The notes under the pieces were generated by a model. It was not told the origin of the DNA. It saw nothing but the letters and a program-made list of their open reading frames with translations, and made no database searches. Shown in pieces: positions 1-7,915 of a stretch of DNA of 17,649 nt. This DNA comes from an uncultured Campylobacter sp. (GTDB taxonomy: Bacteria > Campylobacterota > Campylobacteria > Campylobacterales > Campylobacteraceae), in NCBI RefSeq assembly GCF_937890585.1, contig NZ_CALACG010000333.1, forward strand, positions 1 through 17,649, written 5' to 3'. The position numbers and the translations under genes are program-made. How positions within the stretch are numbered: position 1 is the first letter of the stretch; each line of letters starts with the position of its first letter.

Positions 1-265
1 AAATGGGCTAGTTGTCACAAAAAACTCCAAAGATGTGAGTGAAAATTTCATCAATGGAGCTAAAATTTGCCTAAAGATAGCTAAGCTAAATGGCTGTAAA
101 AAGGCTATTTTAAAAGCTAGAAGCCCAAGCTGTGGGAGCGGACAAATTTATGATGGAAGCTTCACTAAAAAGCTCATTTTAGGCGACGGCGTGGCGGCAA
201 AACTGCTAAAAGAAAATGAAATTTTAGTTTTTAGCGAAGATGAGATAGGGCAGCTTGATGTTTGA
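1..265 (+). CDS. DUF523 family protein, 3' part (5' end outside window)
   Basis: The reading frame is open from the first bases (codons from position 2) to a TGA at 263-265, so this is the C-terminal part of a longer protein. A GTG at 35 could be mistaken for a start, but the family sequence continues upstream of it. The visible part carries the DUF523 (YbbK-like) signature: a run ending in LKARSPSCGSG, then IYDGSF, then a GDGV..KLL segment and a final short strand. The conserved Ser-Pro-Ser-Cys-Gly is the likely functional core of this small cytoplasmic family, whose biochemical role is not settled. The stop overlaps the next gene's start region by 8 bases, which suggests translational coupling at the head of a five-gene run. 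Family assignment is confident; function is unknown. Confidence 0.8.
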   Translation, partial: NGLVVTKNSKDVSENFINGAKICLKIAKLNGCKKAILKARSPSCGSGQIYDGSFTKKLILGDGVAAKLLKENEILVFSEDEIGQLDV

Positions 266-752
266 GAGGCTAAAAGATAACGTCTGGCTCGAGGTCGTCT
301 TTAAATACATCATCTTGCTGCTACTTTTTGTCTGCGTGGTGGGGCTTTTTGCGAGTGGCGTGCTCTTTTTAAAGGGAGAGATGAGCGAAAATTCGCTAAA
401 TTTGCACATTTTCTTTGGCTTTAGCTTGATTGTTTTAACTATCATTCACAGCTACGTCAAAAAGAAAAAGCTAAAAAAGCTAAGCCTTGAGTTTAAAAAT
501 ATCTTAAAGCATAAGCCCGTGCAGATGGACTGCAATACAACTAGGTTTTTAAACGCGCTAAATGATGTCAAAGTTGGGGAAATTTCAAAGAAATTTGGCT
601 CAGATGTTGCAGAAATTTTAAGATCAAACGATATAAAAGTCAGGGATCAAAACGAGACGATGAAGCAAATTTGCAAAAACAACGATGAAAAGATGTTTTA
701 TATCTTTGTTTTGATCGTCGAAGCTATATTTAAGGATAAGGAAGAAATTTGA
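258..752 (+). CDS. Small two-helix inner-membrane protein, function unknown
   Basis: A 164-residue protein I do not recognise. ATG 258 is preferred over the in-frame TTG at 255; the AGGG just upstream, inside the DUF523 gene, can serve as ribosome binding site. Two hydrophobic segments, at about residues 15-39 and 50-65, are separated by a short charged loop (KGEMSENS) and followed by a lysine-rich stretch (KKKKLKKL). This favours a helical hairpin with both ends in the cytoplasm. The C-terminal 90 or so residues are soluble, mixed-charge and probably helical, with one further moderately hydrophobic stretch near the end (FYIFVLIVEAIF). The gene overlaps its neighbours on both sides, so it is probably co-translated with them. 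No catalytic motif is visible. Confidence 0.75.
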   Translation: MFERLKDNVWLEVVFKYIILLLLFVCVVGLFASGVLFLKGEMSENSLNLHIFFGFSLIVLTIIHSYVKKKKLKKLSLEFKNILKHKPVQMDCNTTRFLNALNDVKVGEISKKFGSDVAEILRSNDIKVRDQNETMKQICKNNDEKMFYIFVLIVEAIFKDKEEI

Positions 753-2764
753 AAAAAGGTATATTTTTAGCACTGAGTGTTGCTTTGTTTTTGGGTTGTT
801 CGCAGACAACAAAACCAGAGCCAAACAAGCAGCAAAATGCCCTGCCAGACGAAAATGTCTATAAGCCAAATGAACGCATCAGCTTGCTTGAATTTGAAGT
901 AAAACAAGACGCATCGTCACTACCTCAAAATATGCAAAGTGCAAGCTTTGCTCAAGATGAAATTTTAAAAAGAAGATTTAAAGTTTTTACTTTAAGAGGC
1001 GTGAAATTTAACCCAAATGACGCTTTTTGGGCGTTTAATGTATATAAACCAAGCGAAAAAAGAAAGTATTTTGGCTCAAATTTTAGGCAGATACCTCAAA
1101 GCTGGTTTGACGCGCAAAAGGACAATGCAAATTTCGCTGGCTTTTTGCAAATTTCAGCTTACGCTCTAACTTCAGCAAACACAGCTGTAAGAAATTTTCC
1201 AACCGACGAGCCGATATTTTTAAACCCGCAAACCCCAGGTGAGGGCTATCCGTTTGATTATTTGCAAGAATCAACCCTAAGCATCGCTCATCCGCTCTTT
1301 GTCTCGCACCTCTCAAAGGATAGGGCATGGGCGTTTGTGAGCGATGATGCGGTTTGGGGCTGGGTGAAGGTTGAAGATATCAAATTTATAAGCGATGAAG
1401 AGGCGCTTGCCTATCAAAAATCAAGCTTTGCCACGATAAAAACTGACAAGATGCCAATTTATGACAAGGGTGGAAACTTTTTATTTTACTCGCGTGTCGG
1501 CGCAATACTGCCAGTTTTGGCGCAAGATGACAAAAACTACTACGGCAAAATTTATGTAAGAAATATGCTTAGGGAGTTTGTCCTCCCAAAGTCTTTTAGC
1601 GCCCTTTTTCCACTTAAATTTAATGACTCAAATTTAAAGACAATTCTTGGCTCGCTTCTTGCTCAGCCTTATGGCTGGGGCGGGGTGGATAAGCTAAGAG
1701 ACTGCTCGCTTTTTACAAAAGACTTGTTAGCAAGCTTTGGCGTCTGGCTACCTAGAAACTCAAGGGCGCAGGCAAATATGGGCGAAAAGATCGATCTAAA
1801 AGGTCTTAGTAACGCTGCAAAGAGCAAAGAGATAAAAGAAAAGGGCGTGCCATATCTCACTCTCGTGCATCTGCCAGGTCATATCATGCTCTACGCTGGA
1901 TATAAGGGCGATGATATCTACGTCGTGCATGATGCTTGGGGGCTAAAGACTGCAAACAACGGCAGAGCGCTGATAGGAGCGACTGCCATAACTACGCTAA
2001 ATATCGGTCAAAACAGGAGCGACATACAAAGTGCAAATTTACTTATCTCAAAGGTTGATTCTATAAATGTAATGAGGCCTGAGCAAGGGATGCTGGATAA
2101 GGCTAGAAAGATCTCAGCTTTGCAAAGAGCTTATGGCGTAAAGATCGAAGAAAATTTGGTTAAATTTAGTGATGGCACGAGTTTAGTCTATGATGATTTT
2201 AAACAAAAAGATGAAGAGTGCAGCACTGGGGCTGACATAGAGGATATGAACGCACTTGATTACGCTGCATTTTCGCCGCTTAGCACTGCTCTAAGTGATG
2301 CTGGTAGGTGCAGAAACTACGAGCTTTTAGGCAAAATTTATGGCTCAAGTGAGAGCGCGGTAAAAGCAAATTTAGTTGATGTCATCTGGCTAAAAGATTT
2401 TTTAAATTTGCCTTTAAAATTTAACTCTAAAAATGGCGCCGCAGCTGCCTTGCAAGATGTGAGCAACGAGCTAAATGAGATGGTAAAGAGCGATCCAAAT
2501 TTACTTGAGTATCTAAAAGATCCAGGCGGGACATTTAAGTGGCGCATCATCGCTGGCACAAACCGCCTAAGCGCTCACAGCTACGGCATCGCGATCGATA
2601 TAAATGTAAAAAAGAGCCACTACTGGCAGTGGAGCAAGGGCTATGAGAATTTGATCCCTGAAAAGATCGTGCGAGTATTTGAAAAGCATAAATTTATCTG
2701 GGGCGGACGCTGGAAGCACTTTGATACGATGCATTTTGAGTATCGCCCAGAGATGTTTGAGTAG
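749..2764 (+). CDS. Lipoprotein with NlpC/P60 cysteine peptidase and M15 metallopeptidase domains
   Basis: Predicted peptidoglycan hydrolase, 671 residues, anchored as a lipoprotein. The TTG start at 749 overlaps the previous stop by 4 bases and has AAGGA at 738-742. It is required for the signal peptide, since the next Met is residue 62. The lipobox is LFLGC, with Cys17 as the lipidated residue. Residues about 75-280 resemble the N-terminal and SH3b1-type domains that precede NlpC/P60 domains. The NlpC/P60 domain (about 290-420) shows Cys319 in RDCS, His378 in PGHIM and a third polar residue candidate, His394. The C-terminal domain (about 525-670) is M15-like: IAGTNRLSAHSYG, His610-x6-Asp617, then DTMH, with Asp659 as probable base and His662 as third zinc ligand. 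NlpC/P60 enzymes usually cut peptide stems next to D-Glu/meso-DAP, and M15 enzymes remove D-Ala or cut L-Ala-D-Glu bonds. The exact bond for either domain here is not predictable. Confidence 0.88.
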   Translation: MKKGIFLALSVALFLGCSQTTKPEPNKQQNALPDENVYKPNERISLLEFEVKQDASSLPQNMQSASFAQDEILKRRFKVFTLRGVKFNPNDAFWAFNVYKPSEKRKYFGSNFRQIPQSWFDAQKDNANFAGFLQISAYALTSANTAVRNFPTDEPIFLNPQTPGEGYPFDYLQESTLSIAHPLFVSHLSKDRAWAFVSDDAVWGWVKVEDIKFISDEEALAYQKSSFATIKTDKMPIYDKGGNFLFYSRVGAILPVLAQDDKNYYGKIYVRNMLREFVLPKSFSALFPLKFNDSNLKTILGSLLAQPYGWGGVDKLRDCSLFTKDLLASFGVWLPRNSRAQANMGEKIDLKGLSNAAKSKEIKEKGVPYLTLVHLPGHIMLYAGYKGDDIYVVHDAWGLKTANNGRALIGATAITTLNIGQNRSDIQSANLLISKVDSINVMRPEQGMLDKARKISALQRAYGVKIEENLVKFSDGTSLVYDDFKQKDEECSTGADIEDMNALDYAAFSPLSTALSDAGRCRNYELLGKIYGSSESAVKANLVDVIWLKDFLNLPLKFNSKNGAAAALQDVSNELNEMVKSDPNLLEYLKDPGGTFKWRIIAGTNRLSAHSYGIAIDINVKKSHYWQWSKGYENLIPEKIVRVFEKHKFIWGGRWKHFDTMHFEYRPEMFE

Positions 2765-4084
2765 ATGAAAGATCAAATTTTAGAAATTTTATCTCGCTCA
2801 AACGTCTTTTTAACAGGTGGCGGCGGTGTTGGCAAGAGCTATCTAACCGCCTCCATCATCAGACACTACAAAGAAAATTTCAAAAACGTCGTCATCCTTG
2901 GCTCAACTGGCATAAGCGCTGTTAGCCTTGGTGGCGTGAGCTTGCATAGTTTTTTTAAATTTGGCTACTGCAAGGACTACGAGGAGCTAAGACGGCTTGA
3001 CTACCGCCAAAAAGATAAGCTAAGCAAACTACGAAATATGCTAGATGCTTGCGACCTGCTTGTAATAGATGAAATTTCGATGGTTAGCTCCAATGTCATG
3101 GAGATGATAAGATACCGCTTGCTTACCTCTAAATTTAAAGGCAGGGTGCTTATAGTGGGCGACTTTTATCAGCTCCCGCCGGTGCAAAAAGAGCAAAATG
3201 AGAGCAAGCTTTTTAACTTTTTATACGCTTTTAACTCCAGTGCGTGGGAGGATATGAAATTTACAAATGTCGAGCTGCTCGTCTCAAAACGCACAAATGA
3301 TCTTAAATTTTATGAAATTCTCTCTCGTCTTAGAGTTGGCGAGCTAGATGATGAGATGATAGCTTACATCGAGAGTCTGCGAGTGGATGTCATAGAGCCA
3401 GATAGCGAGACAAGCGTGCTATTTGGCAGAAATGCAGAGGCTGAGATGCTAAATCAAAAGAGGCTTCTCGCACTTAATGCTCCGCTTGAAATTTCAAACT
3501 CGGACGTGCTTGTTATGGATGAAAATTTAGATAAAAAAGAGTTTGAAAAGTGGGCAAACACACTAAATATCTCGCGAAATTTAGAGATGAAGATAGGTGC
3601 AAAAATCATCTTTACTTCAAATAAATGGGGCGAATACTACAACGGCGAGCAGGGCAAGATCATGCAAATTTTAAAAGAAAAGGGCGCCATTTCAAGTGTG
3701 ATCGTGCAAAAAGATAGCGGCGAGATATGTGAGATAGAAAAGTGCGCTTATAACTTTTGCGCGCTAAATTTAAACGAAGATGAGATCGAAGAGAACGTGC
3801 AAGCTTCGCTTTATCAGTTTCCATTTAAACTAGCCTATGCGCTAACTATCCACAAGTCTCAAGGCATGAGTATAAATTCGCTCATTTGCAACATAAACCA
3901 CATCTTTGCCAAAGGACAGCTCTACGTCGCACTTTCTCGCGCGGTAAATCCTAAAAATTTAAAACTTTTTTATGATAAGAAAAGTGATTTTAGGCAGCAT
4001 TTAAGAAAAGTGGTTAAAATTGACGACGAAGTTAAGAAATTTTACCAAGAAAACGTATTTTTGCATATTAAGGAGAGTTTATGA
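2765..4084 (+). CDS. Pif1/RecD-like superfamily 1B DNA helicase
   Basis: A 439-residue ATP-dependent DNA helicase whose ATG directly abuts the preceding TAG. The helicase motifs are all present in order: Walker A GGGGVGKS (18-25), motif Ia around GSTGISA (46-52), Walker B LLVIDE (98-103), motif III GDFYQLPP (132-139), the late motif IHKSQG (362-367) and VALSRA with its arginine (388-393). This layout is that of Pif1 and RecD2 helicases, which move 5'-3' and act at forks, G-quadruplexes or recombination intermediates. At 439 residues it is a compact version with no large N- or C-terminal extension. Its place in an operon with a peptidoglycan hydrolase offers no clear functional link. The family is sure; the in vivo substrate is not known from sequence. 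Confidence 0.9.
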   Translation: MKDQILEILSRSNVFLTGGGGVGKSYLTASIIRHYKENFKNVVILGSTGISAVSLGGVSLHSFFKFGYCKDYEELRRLDYRQKDKLSKLRNMLDACDLLVIDEISMVSSNVMEMIRYRLLTSKFKGRVLIVGDFYQLPPVQKEQNESKLFNFLYAFNSSAWEDMKFTNVELLVSKRTNDLKFYEILSRLRVGELDDEMIAYIESLRVDVIEPDSETSVLFGRNAEAEMLNQKRLLALNAPLEISNSDVLVMDENLDKKEFEKWANTLNISRNLEMKIGAKIIFTSNKWGEYYNGEQGKIMQILKEKGAISSVIVQKDSGEICEIEKCAYNFCALNLNEDEIEENVQASLYQFPFKLAYALTIHKSQGMSINSLICNINHIFAKGQLYVALSRAVNPKNLKLFYDKKSDFRQHLRKVVKIDDEVKKFYQENVFLHIKESL

Positions 4085-4620
4085 AAAAGCTACTTTTAAG
4101 CCTTGTTTTTGGCGTTTTTGCATTTGCAGATGTGCTAAAAGTGAGTGACTTTCAAACAGATATCTACTCAAAAGCTGGACAAAATTTAACAAAAAAGATA
4201 AGCATGAACCTTGAAGTTGTCGGACGTGACGTGGAGGAGAACGAAGCATACGTGCTTGACTCGCTAAATGTCGTTGTTGGCAGCTTTTACGTGGAGGACA
4301 TCCTCACCTCAATGGGAAAAGAGAAATTTAAAGAGCTCTTTATGAAATATGCAGCCAAAAAGCACTCGCTTGATATCGACGACGTGCTTATTTTAAACAT
4401 CAAAGTGATAAATAATTTAGAGCTAAGCGAGATCATAAAAGCGATAAAAAGCCAAAATTTATGCTCTGATCCAAGCGTAAATGAAGATGTGATGACAAAG
4501 CCAGAAAAGAAGAAAAAAGGCAATGAGATCATCGTCGCACCTGACCCAAATGATGTGGTGCAAAAGCCGATCGATCTAAATAATGTGCAAGAATTTGGAA
4601 AAGACTTCGGAGAGAAGTGA
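4081..4620 (+). CDS. Exported protein with possible FliL-like domain
   Basis: A 179-residue protein starting at ATG 4081, overlapping the helicase stop by 4 bases (ATGA) with AAGGAGAG just upstream. Residues 1-16 form a signal peptide with a likely cut after AFA. Residues about 38-112 have the pattern of FliL C-terminal domains: a beta strand (ISMNLEVVG), a helix that starts near EAYVLDSLNVVVGSF, the sequence DILTSMGKEKFKELFMKYA, and a final strand (VLILNIKVI). FliL sits near the flagellar stator, but canonical FliL has an uncleaved transmembrane anchor, which this protein lacks unless its signal peptide is retained. The C-terminal 60 residues are charged and proline-containing, probably disordered, with Cys128 the only cysteine. 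It is the last gene before a hairpin. The FliL relation is my inference from pattern, not a firm match. Confidence 0.75.
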   Translation: MKKLLLSLVFGVFAFADVLKVSDFQTDIYSKAGQNLTKKISMNLEVVGRDVEENEAYVLDSLNVVVGSFYVEDILTSMGKEKFKELFMKYAAKKHSLDIDDVLILNIKVINNLELSEIIKAIKSQNLCSDPSVNEDVMTKPEKKKKGNEIIVAPDPNDVVQKPIDLNNVQEFGKDFGEK

Positions 4621-4621
4621 G

Positions 4622-4650
4622 TAAATTTGGCTAAAAGCTAGCCAAATTTA
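4622..4650. terminator. Shared hairpin between convergent genes
   Basis: A perfect 12-bp stem (4622-4633 with 4639-4650) closes a 5-base loop. It lies 2 bases after the stop of the exported protein gene and its right arm includes the lolA stop codon (4648-4650). The outer half of the stem is A/T-only (TAAATTT), so the transcript has U residues inside the stem but no long U-tract after it in either direction. It is most likely a bidirectional terminator. Confidence 0.7.
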
Positions 4651-5160
4651 TTGATTTACGATGTCGTAACCTTGTGGGATGACTGGAGTTAGCGTCTCTT
4701 TTGGGATGAGCGCGTCTTTTACTGGGTTGCTTAGAGTGATTTTTATCTTATTTGAGAGCTTGTCTTTATAATCAATCGTCGTTGGAAGCGTATTTTTGAT
4801 CGTTATAAAATACTCAACTCCGTCATATATCGCCTTATAAAGTGTCGGCTGAATTTGCTCTGCATGAGCCAAAACCTGCGTCAAATTTGGCGTGTCATCT
4901 AGTCTTGAAATGATGGCTTGCTCAAGCTCATCTTCAATCACGACCACTTTGTCTTTGTCGAAATAAATCCTCTTTGGTGTTGGACTTTCATATGTCCAAA
5001 GTGCTGTGTTGTCGTTTTTAGCGTAAAATCTACCCTTATAATTTACACTTTTGCCCTCGCTAAAGACAGTTTGCGTAAAGTCACTTTGCAGGCTTTTAAA
5101 ATTTAAGCCAGCGCCAAATGAGCAAACTGCAACAAGAGAAGCTATCAAAAATTTTCTCAT
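4648..5160 (-). CDS. lolA: LolA, periplasmic lipoprotein carrier
   Basis: LolA carries mature lipoproteins from the inner-membrane Lol ABC transporter across the periplasm. The 170-residue protein has a signal peptide (about 1-17) followed by the family hallmark LQSDFTQTVFSEGK (24-37), then the strand pattern YKGRFYAKND, LWTYESPTPKRIYFD and KVVVIEDELEQA typical of its open beta-barrel. The C-terminal part contains YFITIK and a late ITLSNP strand. The ribosome binding site AAGGAT lies 6 bases upstream of the ATG. The gene is divergent from secA, sharing a 97-base spacer. Epsilonproteobacteria generally lack a LolB receptor, so final membrane insertion probably differs from that in E. coli; nothing in this window fills that role. 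Confidence 0.9.
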   Translation of the reverse strand: MRKFLIASLVAVCSFGAGLNFKSLQSDFTQTVFSEGKSVNYKGRFYAKNDNTALWTYESPTPKRIYFDKDKVVVIEDELEQAIISRLDDTPNLTQVLAHAEQIQPTLYKAIYDGVEYFITIKNTLPTTIDYKDKLSNKIKITLSNPVKDALIPKETLTPVIPQGYDIVNQ

Positions 5161-5180
5161 TTTTTATCCTTTTTTGGCGT

Positions 5181-5186
5181 ATTCTA
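5181..5186 (-). promoter_or_regulatory. Candidate lolA promoter -10 box
   Basis: On the minus strand this reads TAGAAT, one mismatch from TATAAT, 20 bases before the lolA start. The upstream -35 position is A/T-rich without a clear hexamer, which is usual for sigma-70 promoters in this group. Confidence 0.45.
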
Positions 5187-5220
5187 GCCCAGTTTAATTA
5201 AATAAATAGTTAAACTATGC

Positions 5221-5226
5221 TAAGAT
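5221..5226 (+). promoter_or_regulatory. Candidate secA promoter -10 box
   Basis: TAAGAT lies 31 bases before the secA ATG, downstream of a T/A-rich stretch (TTTAATTAAATAAATAG). The ribosome binding site AGGAAGG is at 5244-5250. An overlapping alternative hexamer, TATGCT, is at 5216-5221. The assignment is by position and similarity only. Confidence 0.4.
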
Positions 5227-5257
5227 CCAAAGTTTAAAAATTTAGGAAGGTAAAATA

Positions 5258-7864
5258 ATGATTTCATCGGTATTTAGAAAGATTTTTGGCACGAAAAACG
5301 ATAGAGAAGTCAAAAAATATATAAAACGCGTGGCGCAGATAAATGCGCTAGAGCCAACTTATGAGAAGATGAGCGATGATGAGCTTAAGATCAAATTTAA
5401 CGAGCTTAAAGCCCAAGTCGTCGAAGAAAAAGTCACTTTAGATCAAATTTTAAATGATGTCTTTGCGTTAGTTAGAGAGGCCAGCAAAAGGGTGCTTAAG
5501 ATGCGCCATTTTGACGTGCAGCTAATAGGCGGCATGGTGCTAAACGAGGGCAGGATCGCTGAGATGAAGACAGGTGAGGGTAAGACCTTGGTGGCGACTT
5601 TGCCAGTTATCTTAAACGCGATGAGCGGCAAGGGCGTGCATGTAGTAACAGTAAATGACTACCTCGCAAAGCGCGACGCTACGCAAATGGGCGAGCTTTA
5701 TAACTTTTTAGGCTTAAGTGTCGATGTGATACTAAGTGGCGGATACGACGATGAAGTAAGACAAGCTGCCTATAACGCCGACATAACATACGGCACAAAC
5801 TCAGAATTTGGCTTTGACTACCTTCGTGACAATATGAAATTTGAAGCTGGTCAAAAGGTGCAAAGAGGCCACAACTTCGTTATCGTGGATGAGGTCGATA
5901 GTATATTGATAGATGAGGCTAGAACGCCACTTATAATCTCTGGTCCAACAAACCGCACGCTTGATGGCTACATAAGAGCTGATCAAGTCGCAAAACAGCT
6001 TACCAGAGGCACTCCAGCCGATCCAAACGTGCCAGGTTCAAAGCCAACGGGGGATTTCATAGTAGATGAAAAAAATAGAACGATAATGATCACAGAGGCT
6101 GGCATAAGCAAGGCTGAAAAGCTCTTTGGAGTTGAAAATTTATATAACCTTGAAAACGCCGTGCTAAGCCACCACCTAGATCAAGCTCTAAAAGCACACA
6201 ATCTCTTTGAAAAAGACGTTCATTATGTCGTAAAAGATGGCGAAGTCGTCATCGTTGATGAATTTACAGGACGTCTAAGTGAGGGCAGGCGCTTTAGCGA
6301 GGGGCTTCACCAAGCACTTGAGGCAAAAGAGGGCGTGAAAATTCAAGAAGAGAGCCAAACTCTTGCCGATACAACATATCAAAACTACTTTAGGATGTAT
6401 AAAAAGCTTGCAGGTATGACTGGTACAGCTCAGACAGAGGCTACTGAGTTTTCTCAAATTTATAATCTTGAAGTTATCTCGATCCCAACAAACGTGCCAG
6501 TTAAGAGGATCGATCAAAACGATCTTATCTATAAAACTCAGAACGAGAAATTTAAAGCGGTCATCGACGAAGTCAAAAAGGCTCACGAAAAAGGTCAGCC
6601 AGTACTTGTGGGAACTGCAAGTATCGAGCGTAGTGAGGTGCTTCACGAGATGCTTAAGAAAGCTGGCATCCCACACTCTGTGCTAAATGCTAAAAATCAC
6701 GAAAAAGAGGCCGAGATCATCGCGCAAGCTGGTGTAAAAGGCGCTGTGACTATCGCTACAAACATGGCTGGACGTGGTGTTGATATCAGGATAAATGACG
6801 AGGTGAGAGACCTTGGTGGTCTATACATCATCGGCACCGAAAGGCACGAAAGCAGAAGGATAGATAATCAGCTCCGTGGCCGTGCTGGACGTCAGGGCGA
6901 CCCTGGTATGAGTAGATTTTATCTAAGCTTAGAGGACAATCTTTTAAGGATTTTTGGTAGCGACCGCATAAAAGCGATCATGGATAGACTTGGTATCGAC
7001 GAGGGCGAAAGCATCGAGAGCCGCATGGTGACAAGAGCTGTTGAAAATGCTCAAAAGAAAGTCGAGAGCTTGCACTTTGAGGCTAGAAAGCACTTGCTTG
7101 AGTATGATGACGTGGCAAATGAACAAAGAAAGACCATCTATAAATACCGCGATGAACTACTTGATAAAAACTACGATATGAGCGAAAAAATAGCTCAAAA
7201 TAGAGTTGAATATGCTACAAATTTACTTGATACGGCTGAAATTTTCCATGGCGGCTTAAAAGATGACTATGACATTAAAAATTTATGCTCTATTATCCTT
7301 GCAGATTGTGGCGAAGAGATCGACGAGAGCGAGCTAAAAGGGCTAGAGTATAATGAACTAGTAGAAAAAATAGCTCAAATTTTAGAGGCTAGATATAATG
7401 AAAAAATGAGCGTGCTAAATGAAGAGCAAAGAAAAGATATAGAGAAAATTTTATACCTTCAAGTGCTTGATAATGCGTGGAGAGAGCACCTTTATCAGAT
7501 GGATATCCTAAAAACTGGCATCGGTCTAAGAGGATATAATCAAAAAGATCCATTAGTGGAGTATAAAAAAGAGAGCTACAACCTCTTTATGGAGCTAGTT
7601 GGTAGGCTAAAAACTGAGAGCGTTAAGACGCTTCAAGTTGTTAGATTTAAGAGCCGCGAGGAGCAAGAAGAGCAAGCTAGGATGATGCTTGAAGCTAGTC
7701 AAAATGCTGAAAATGAGCCCCTAAGCTATAATAACCAAGGCGAAGAAGAAAATTTCACGCCTGAAAAAAAGATACCAAGAAACGCTCCATGCCCTTGCGG
7801 AAGCGGTAAAAAATATAAAGATTGCCACGGCAAAAGTGGCCCTAAAAAAGGCATATTTGCTTAA
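5258..7864 (+). CDS. secA: SecA preprotein translocase ATPase
   Basis: SecA is the cytoplasmic motor that pushes unfolded preproteins through SecYEG. At 868 residues it has normal family length. The start ATG follows AGGAAGG by 7 bases. Visible features include the N-terminal helix leading to [25 protein letters not shown], with Walker A at 103-110; [16 protein letters not shown] at about 178-193; Walker B/DEAD-like [18 protein letters not shown] at about 208-225; the MAGRGVDI and [13 protein letters not shown] motifs of the second nucleotide-binding fold; and a C-terminal SEC-C zinc motif (Cys845-x-Cys847-x8-Cys856-His857), which usually binds SecB and lipid. It is divergent from lolA and followed by a Lol permease gene, a grouping around envelope biogenesis. 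Confidence 0.98.
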   Translation: MISSVFRKIFGTKNDREVKKYIKRVAQINALEPTYEKMSDDELKIKFNELKAQVVEEKVTLDQILNDVFALVREASKRVLKMRHFDVQLIGGMVLNEGRIAEMKTGEGKTLVATLPVILNAMSGKGVHVVTVNDYLAKRDATQMGELYNFLGLSVDVILSGGYDDEVRQAAYNADITYGTNSEFGFDYLRDNMKFEAGQKVQRGHNFVIVDEVDSILIDEARTPLIISGPTNRTLDGYIRADQVAKQLTRGTPADPNVPGSKPTGDFIVDEKNRTIMITEAGISKAEKLFGVENLYNLENAVLSHHLDQALKAHNLFEKDVHYVVKDGEVVIVDEFTGRLSEGRRFSEGLHQALEAKEGVKIQEESQTLADTTYQNYFRMYKKLAGMTGTAQTEATEFSQIYNLEVISIPTNVPVKRIDQNDLIYKTQNEKFKAVIDEVKKAHEKGQPVLVGTASIERSEVLHEMLKKAGIPHSVLNAKNHEKEAEIIAQAGVKGAVTIATNMAGRGVDIRINDEVRDLGGLYIIGTERHESRRIDNQLRGRAGRQGDPGMSRFYLSLEDNLLRIFGSDRIKAIMDRLGIDEGESIESRMVTRAVENAQKKVESLHFEARKHLLEYDDVANEQRKTIYKYRDELLDKNYDMSEKIAQNRVEYATNLLDTAEIFHGGLKDDYDIKNLCSIILADCGEEIDESELKGLEYNELVEKIAQILEARYNEKMSVLNEEQRKDIEKILYLQVLDNAWREHLYQMDILKTGIGLRGYNQKDPLVEYKKESYNLFMELVGRLKTESVKTLQVVRFKSREEQEEQARMMLEASQNAENEPLSYNNQGEEENFTPEKKIPRNAPCPCGSGKKYKDCHGKSGPKKGIFA

Positions 7865-7875
7865 AATTTCTACTT

Positions 7876-7904
7876 TTAAGGCGCCAAAGCGCCTTAATCT
7901 TTTA
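7876..7904 (+). terminator. Strong intrinsic terminator after secA
   Basis: A perfect 9-bp stem, TTAAGGCGC (7876-7884) with GCGCCTTAA (7889-7897), closes a CAAA loop and is followed by TCTTTT. It starts 12 bases after the secA stop. It ends only about 11 bases before the next gene's ATG, leaving no room for a promoter in between. Confidence 0.8.
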
Positions 7905-7915
7905 AAGGCTATTTG

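Noticed and set aside
35..265. GTG at 35 as the start of a 76-residue gene
   Set aside because: The frame is open upstream to the window edge and the upstream residues fit the DUF523 family, so this is an internal codon of a truncated gene.
6275..6676. A 133-residue minus-strand frame inside secA
   Set aside because: It lies wholly within the conserved secA gene, resembles no family and reflects codon use of the real gene.
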